Assembly (NCBI RefSeq): GCF_900640115.1
Contig: NZ_CAAAIW010000012.1
Coordinates: 1 to 64,000 of the forward strand
Origin: Legionella yabuuchiae
GTDB lineage: Bacteria > Pseudomonadota > Gammaproteobacteria > Legionellales > Legionellaceae
DNA: 64,000 nt
Reading direction: 5' to 3'
The translations under genes were made by a program, and so were the position numbers. The notes beneath the pieces were generated by a model. That model saw nothing but the letters and a program-made list of their open reading frames with translations, was not told the origin of the DNA and made no database searches. Numbering within the stretch: position 1 is the first letter of the stretch; each line of letters opens with the position of its first letter. Shown one piece after another: positions 59,687 to 64,000 of the stretch.

Positions 59687-62600
59687 TTACTGCTTATTAA
59701 CAGCAGCAGGTGTTTCTCCAGACCCTGCTTCGGGTGGTGATAAACGACTTGATTGGCTAGTCTTTTGTTCATGGGCGCCAGCAGCGAATAAACCGACGCC
59801 AGACAGCGTTGCTGCTGCGGTATTGCCATTATCATCCTCTGCCTTTAAAGCCTCGCTATCACAATGCTGGCTTTTAAGAATGGCGTTCGCGGCTTCAGTT
59901 TGTTCATGCTCCTCCGCCAATAGCAACGCAGTTTTGCCATCTTTATCCTGCGCCTTTAAAACCTCGCTATCACAATGCTGGCTTGCAAGAATGGCTTTTA
60001 CTGCTTCAGTATGTCCTTGGCTGACCGCCATTATCAACGCGGTATAGCCAAAATTATCCTGGGCCTTTAAAACCTCGCTATTGCAATGCTGGCTTGCAAG
60101 AATAGCTTTTACTACTTCTGTATGTCCGTACCGGGCCGCCAGCATCAACGCGGTATTGCCAAAACTATCCTGTGCCTTTAAAACCTCGCTATTGCAATGT
60201 TGGCTTGCAAGAATGGCATTCAAGGCTTCTGTATTTCCGCACCGGACCGCCAAAATCAACGCGGTATAGCCATACTCATCCTGCGCCTTTAAAACCTCGC
60301 TATCACAATGCTGGCTTGCAAGAATGGCGTTCACAGCTTCTGTATGTACTTCGCGGGCCGCGCAAATCAGCGCGGTCTCGCCATATTCATCTTGTACCTT
60401 TAAAACCGCGCTATCACAATGCTGGCTTGTAAGAATGGCTCTTACTGTTTCAGTTTGTCCATACTTGGTCGCCAATACCAACGTGGTTTTGCCATATTTA
60501 TCCTGCGCCTTTAAAACCTCGCTATTGCAGTGTTGGCTTTCAAGAATGGCTTTTACTACTTCAGTACGTCCGTTCAGAGCCGCCAGTATCAACGCGGTAT
60601 AACCATCTTTATCTTGTGCCTTTAAAACCTCGCTATCACAATGCTGGCTTGCAAGAATGGCGTTCACGACTTCAGTTTTTCCTTCGCGAGCCGCCCATAT
60701 TAGCGCGGTATAGCCATATTTATTCTGCGCCTTTAAAACGTCGCTATCACAATGCTGACTTGTAAGAATGGCTTTTACAGCTTCAGTATGTCCTTGGCTG
60801 ACCGCCATTATCAACGCGGTATAGCCATCTTCACCCTGCGCCTTTAAAGCCTCGCTATTGCAATGCGGGCTTGCAAGAATAGCATTCACGGCTTCTGTAT
60901 GTCCGCTCCGGACCGCCAAAATCAACGCAGTATTGCCATCTTTATGCTGCGCCTTTAAAACCTCGCCATCACAATGCTGACTTGCAAGAATGGCTTTTAC
61001 TGCTTCTGTATGTCCGTGCCGTGCCGCCAATATCAACGCGGTATTGCCCCATCTATCCTGTACCTTTAAAACCTCGCTATCACAATGCTGGCTTGCAAGA
61101 ATGGCGTTCACGGCTTCAGTTTGTCCTTTGCTAGCCGCCCATATTAGCGCGGTATAGCCATCTTCATCCTGCGCCTTTAAATCATCCACTGAGTTAACTT
61201 TTTTAAGGTAAAGCGCGAGCGTTAATTTTGACAGTGGGCGGTATGCAAATAGCCTGGCCATAGCAATTGCCGGGGCATCGCTTGCAATCAGTGGCAAGTG
61301 GCAATCTTCAAGATGTATCGCCTCGCAACTGGCAGGGTTCGCGTTAATGGGCAATAAGCAGTCAATAAAGCGCGCGTTATCTAAATTCACACCGAAGAAA
61401 TCATGACCTCTTAGGTCCATATGTTTAAAGCTTATCCCTTGAAGGCTTAGGTTCGCGGTCACTCCCTGAAGCAGGGCTTCCTCTACTAGTAAGAGAAGCA
61501 GTGCAAGGTCTTGTTGGCCAATTTGACCCTCCTTATTTTGCGCAACTCCGCTCATTAAAGCGATAATCTGTTGATTGGTAAGTTGACTTAACCATAACGC
61601 CTGGTGAGGATTGTTTTCTGCCATAATGGCTTGTTGGCTTTTAAAATAAGCAAGAAAAAAGCATTGCGTTGGGAAGGCTAATTGTTCTTTTTGAAGTTTA
61701 TTATCAAGAAAGTCACTGATGTCTATCGCCGCGTCATCGGATGTTTTTTGCTGAAACCATTGGGTAATAAACTCTTTTGCTAAGGCTGCCTTCTCATCAG
61801 ACTCATCAGAGCCAGGACTATAACCATGGGCTGCCAGCAGCTTACTAAATGATTCTTTTTCTATTAACCTTTCAGCTAGGCATTGAATGCCCTGATTCAT
61901 TATCTCTTGTGCCGGTTTCTCTTCAAAGAATATCTTCTTATCCAACCCTTGTTTTTCATAAGCCTTCATTAAAGCAGATAACTGATGGCTTATTTTGTGG
62001 TATGAAAGCGGATAGGAAGGATAATCCCCATGGATAGCCTCAATCGTAGCTGCAATTAGTCCTTCCTCAATATTTTCACCAGCTAGCGCGCGCTCAAGGG
62101 CCTCTTCTCGCGCTTCAATAAACGCATCGTATGTTTCTTTATCTTTCTCTTCCTGGTCATAGTCTTCAAACGAGAAATAACGCACTAAGGCCAAATGATG
62201 CTCGGGCTTTTCTTGTAATAACTCGCCCAGCGCCTCGCCTAGGACGCGAATGGTAACGATATTTGCCGCATCGCCTGTTAGCTTTACGTCCGCAGGAAAG
62301 GCATCCACTAAACGATGCAGCGATGCCAATGATGAGCCCAAACGATGGCAAGCGCCACCGGCACAACTGTGGCGGCCTTGGCCATAAGCCGTAGCGTTAT
62401 CATAAAGCGTATTTAAAAGCGCTACTTTTCTTGCTTCAAGGCGCAAAGCGCCATCTTTATCGTCGCTGTCTGCAGGAAGTAGGCGTTCTTCTTTTTCATT
62501 GGCAGCTAGCCAGACGAGGCTAGTCAACTGTGCAAGAGTGAGACTAAATTCATCTTTTGTGTCATCTTGACCGTTTCTAAAACTAAATTGCGTCGGCGTT

Positions 62601-63196
62601 TTAAAACAATAATCCAGCCCTTCTTTCATTTGTGTCACTTTATCAGCGCGTAGGCTCGGATGGTTTTCAATAAAGGCGGTTATTTCTTTAAAAGTCTTTT
62701 GGCATAATTCTTTATCAAGCGCAAAACCCGCGCCCTCAATGTAATGCTCGTACAGTTGAATGGTATTTTTGCGGGCAAGTTGACTAATCCTAGAGTCGTG
62801 GACATTTTGAGCGTCATCAGCCAGTGCGGCAAGGCCTGCTTGTCCTTGAAGGAGGTTTTGGTGCTGATATTGATTTTCAGCCGTTAATACTATTCTTATA
62901 ACATTATATAGCAAGTTTTCCTGATTGTGCGCAATCAGGTATTGCCACGGCGTTAGGCCGGCAAGCGGTTGCGTGGGGTTAACAAGAGGTGTGCCGTCTC
63001 CTTTGATATAATCAAGCAGACACTCAACCACCTTATAAGATATGAACTTACCTTTGGGGGGCATCAAGGCCCACCAAAGCGCTGATGCGCCGTTGGGGCT
63101 AATCGATGCGTAATTTAATTCCTCATGTTTAGCAATAAACGCTCTTAACGCAGCGACGTCTTGATTATCAATTAAATCTCTAAGTTGAGTAGACAT
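59687..63196 (-). CDS. Giant ankyrin-repeat protein, effector-like
   Basis: A 1169-residue protein. The N-terminal ~650 residues are helical and unassigned, with an initial ankyrin-like turn (NYASISPNGASALWWALM), a conspicuous GQGRHSCAGGACHRLGSSL block (about 280) and pentapeptide-like turns (LRGHDFFGVNLDNARFID). Twelve 37-residue ankyrin units fill 677-1120 (consensus DxxGYTALILAARxGHTEAV..ILASQHCDSEVLKAQ), followed by a 49-residue capped tail ending ETPAAVNKQ. Multi-repeat ankyrin proteins in Legionella and Coxiella are often Dot/Icm effectors acting on host proteins; secretion is inferred. A close paralogue precedes it. Confidence 0.85.
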   Translation of the reverse strand: MSTQLRDLIDNQDVAALRAFIAKHEELNYASISPNGASALWWALMPPKGKFISYKVVECLLDYIKGDGTPLVNPTQPLAGLTPWQYLIAHNQENLLYNVIRIVLTAENQYQHQNLLQGQAGLAALADDAQNVHDSRISQLARKNTIQLYEHYIEGAGFALDKELCQKTFKEITAFIENHPSLRADKVTQMKEGLDYCFKTPTQFSFRNGQDDTKDEFSLTLAQLTSLVWLAANEKEERLLPADSDDKDGALRLEARKVALLNTLYDNATAYGQGRHSCAGGACHRLGSSLASLHRLVDAFPADVKLTGDAANIVTIRVLGEALGELLQEKPEHHLALVRYFSFEDYDQEEKDKETYDAFIEAREEALERALAGENIEEGLIAATIEAIHGDYPSYPLSYHKISHQLSALMKAYEKQGLDKKIFFEEKPAQEIMNQGIQCLAERLIEKESFSKLLAAHGYSPGSDESDEKAALAKEFITQWFQQKTSDDAAIDISDFLDNKLQKEQLAFPTQCFFLAYFKSQQAIMAENNPHQALWLSQLTNQQIIALMSGVAQNKEGQIGQQDLALLLLLVEEALLQGVTANLSLQGISFKHMDLRGHDFFGVNLDNARFIDCLLPINANPASCEAIHLEDCHLPLIASDAPAIAMARLFAYRPLSKLTLALYLKKVNSVDDLKAQDEDGYTALIWAASKGQTEAVNAILASQHCDSEVLKVQDRWGNTALILAARHGHTEAVKAILASQHCDGEVLKAQHKDGNTALILAVRSGHTEAVNAILASPHCNSEALKAQGEDGYTALIMAVSQGHTEAVKAILTSQHCDSDVLKAQNKYGYTALIWAAREGKTEVVNAILASQHCDSEVLKAQDKDGYTALILAALNGRTEVVKAILESQHCNSEVLKAQDKYGKTTLVLATKYGQTETVRAILTSQHCDSAVLKVQDEYGETALICAAREVHTEAVNAILASQHCDSEVLKAQDEYGYTALILAVRCGNTEALNAILASQHCNSEVLKAQDSFGNTALMLAARYGHTEVVKAILASQHCNSEVLKAQDNFGYTALIMAVSQGHTEAVKAILASQHCDSEVLKAQDKDGKTALLLAEEHEQTEAANAILKSQHCDSEALKAEDDNGNTAAATLSGVGLFAAGAHEQKTSQSSRLSPPEAGSGETPAAVNKQ
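59837..61168 (-). repeat. Twelve tandem 111-bp ankyrin-coding repeats
   Basis: Units recur every 111 bp exactly; for example GCCTTTAAA occurs at 59841, 59952 and 60063. The word CTCGCTATCACAATGCTGGC or a one- to three-base variant is in almost every unit. Identity is highest in the SQHCDSEVLKAQ part and lower in the xxGxTAL part. The DNA-level similarity suggests recent duplication or gene conversion. Confidence 0.95.
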
Positions 63197-63299
63197 GGGA
63201 GTTGGGAGCTCTATAATTGGCTGGTATGTGTAATTATAAACCAGCTATTATAGATAATCAAAATGCTAGGTTTTTCACGCATGAAACAAATTAATGTCG

Positions 63300-64000
63300 T
63301 TACTGCTTATTAACAGCAGTAGGTGTTTCGTCAGATCCTGCTTCAGGTGGTGATGAATGACTTGATTGGCGGGTCTCGTGGTTATGGGCGCCAGCAGCGA
63401 ATAAACCGACGCCAGACAGCGTTGCTGCTGCGGTATTGCCATTATCATCCTGCGCCTTTAAAGCCTCGCTATTGCAATGCTGGCTTGCAAGAATGGCTTT
63501 TACTGCTTCTGTATGTCCGTGTCGGGCCGCCAATAGCAACGCGGTTTTGCCATCTTTATCCTGCGCCTTTAAAACCTCGCCATCACAATGCTTGCTTGCA
63601 AGAATGGCGCTCACGGCTTCTGTATGTCCGCGCCGGACCGCCAAAATCAACGCGGTATTGCCATCTTTATTCTGCGCCTTTAAAACCTCGCTATTGCAAT
63701 GTTGGCTTGCAAGAATGGTGTTCACGGCTTCTGTATGTCCATGGCGGACCGCCAATGTCAACGCGGTATCGCCCCATCTGCCCTGCGCCTTTAAAACCTC
63801 GCTATTGCAATGCTGGCTTGCAAGAATGGCTTTTACTGCTTCAGTTTGTCCTGCGCGGGCCGCCGAAATCAACGCGGTATTGCCGTAATTATTCTGCGCC
63901 TTTAAAGCCTCGCTATTACAATGCGGGCTTGTAAGAATGGCGTTCACGGCTTCTGTATGTCCTTCATGGGCCGCCAAAATCAACGCGGTATAATCATCTT
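63300..64000 (-). CDS. Ankyrin-repeat protein, C-terminal part, 5' end beyond window
   Basis: The frame is open to base 64000. The window holds nearly five 37-residue ankyrin units plus a 49-residue tail almost identical to that of the gene at 59687 (DDNGNTAAATLSGVGLFAAG shared, ending ETPTAVNKQ). The first visible unit reads DDYTALILAAHEGHTEAV. It lies 103 bp upstream of the paralogue on the same strand, so the pair arose by tandem duplication. Function probably as for its neighbour. Confidence 0.9.
   Translation of the reverse strand, partial: DDYTALILAAHEGHTEAVNAILTSPHCNSEALKAQNNYGNTALISAARAGQTEAVKAILASQHCNSEVLKAQGRWGDTALTLAVRHGHTEAVNTILASQHCNSEVLKAQNKDGNTALILAVRRGHTEAVSAILASKHCDGEVLKAQDKDGKTALLLAARHGHTEAVKAILASQHCNSEALKAQDDNGNTAAATLSGVGLFAAGAHNHETRQSSHSSPPEAGSDETPTAVNKQ

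Noticed and set aside
59400-60602. Several plus-strand frames opposite the ankyrin repeats
   Set aside because: They are antisense shadows kept open by the 111-bp repeat, which is a multiple of three, and carry no start context.
59837-61168. Regular 111-bp repeats resembling a repeat array such as CRISPR
   Set aside because: The period is uniform, there are no unique spacers, and the repeats are an uninterrupted coding frame of ankyrin units.
63323-63934. Plus-strand frames of 150-203 codons at the window end
   Set aside because: They are also antisense images of the ankyrin repeats with Cys/Arg/Pro-rich unnatural composition.

Overview
The window looks like a gammaproteobacterial chromosome of the order Legionellales, most likely Legionella or a close relative. 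This is inferred from moderate-to-low GC, the smc-zipA and dcw arrangement, the cbpA-cbpM pair, large repeat-rich proteins that resemble Dot/Icm effectors, a candidate PmrA box, and ankyrin-repeat giants. No 16S rRNA is present, so the genus is not proven.

Left part (1-12424), mobile and accessory DNA. The tail of an IS3-type transposase is followed on the minus strand by a type IV toxin-antitoxin operon: an AbiEi-like antitoxin, an AbiEii nucleotidyltransferase toxin and a third HTH gene. A complete tyrosine integrase (2808-4007) lies next to a 49-bp copy of the 3' end of tRNA-Pro(GGG) at 4172-4220. The intact tRNA is at 12348-12424, and the two copies are inverted relative to each other. 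Between them lie an AlpA-type regulator, two long inverted palindromic repeats around a transposase remnant, an ABC-F ATPase, a truncated AraC regulator, a full IS21-family element (istA/istB) whose flanks are two different broken genes, an integrase 3' fragment, and two secreted pentapeptide-repeat proteins. The layout suggests an integrative island that was later rearranged.

Middle part (12470-40945), mostly core metabolism. It holds an acidic small protein, nested palindromic repeats, a fused E1 alpha/beta dehydrogenase with glutaryl-CoA dehydrogenase, a lipoprotein with a periplasmic D-Ala-D-Ala dipeptidase, a CPA2 antiporter, panD, a degenerate GGDEF-EAL protein, a cold-shock protein and topA. 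The LysM-dprA-smg cluster runs divergently from def-fmt-rsmB-(CPBP protease)-parB-dacB. Two proteins without obvious housekeeping roles (33355-34329 and 35755-38670) flank cbpAM. The first has a Cys/His pair suggestive of a papain- or OTU-like protease. The second has a Ser-Asp-His set like DUF2235 hydrolases. Both have C-terminal membrane segments and are candidate effectors. An aminoglycoside-phosphotransferase-like kinase, a PH-domain protein, DciA and CsaA follow.

Right part (40973-58635), cell envelope and division, all on the minus strand in transcription order: smc, zipA, murF, mraY, murD, ftsW, murC, murB, ddl, ftsQ, ftsA, ftsZ, lpxC. It makes UDP-MurNAc-pentapeptide and lipid I and builds the early divisome. 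murG, expected between ftsW and murC, is absent; a 49-bp near-perfect palindrome sits in that gap.

The end (58681-64000) has a dispersed palindrome, a membrane/coiled-coil protein, a tnpB remnant with its IS605 right-end hairpin, and two tandem paralogous ankyrin proteins. Their 111-bp repeats are nearly identical; the second runs off the window.
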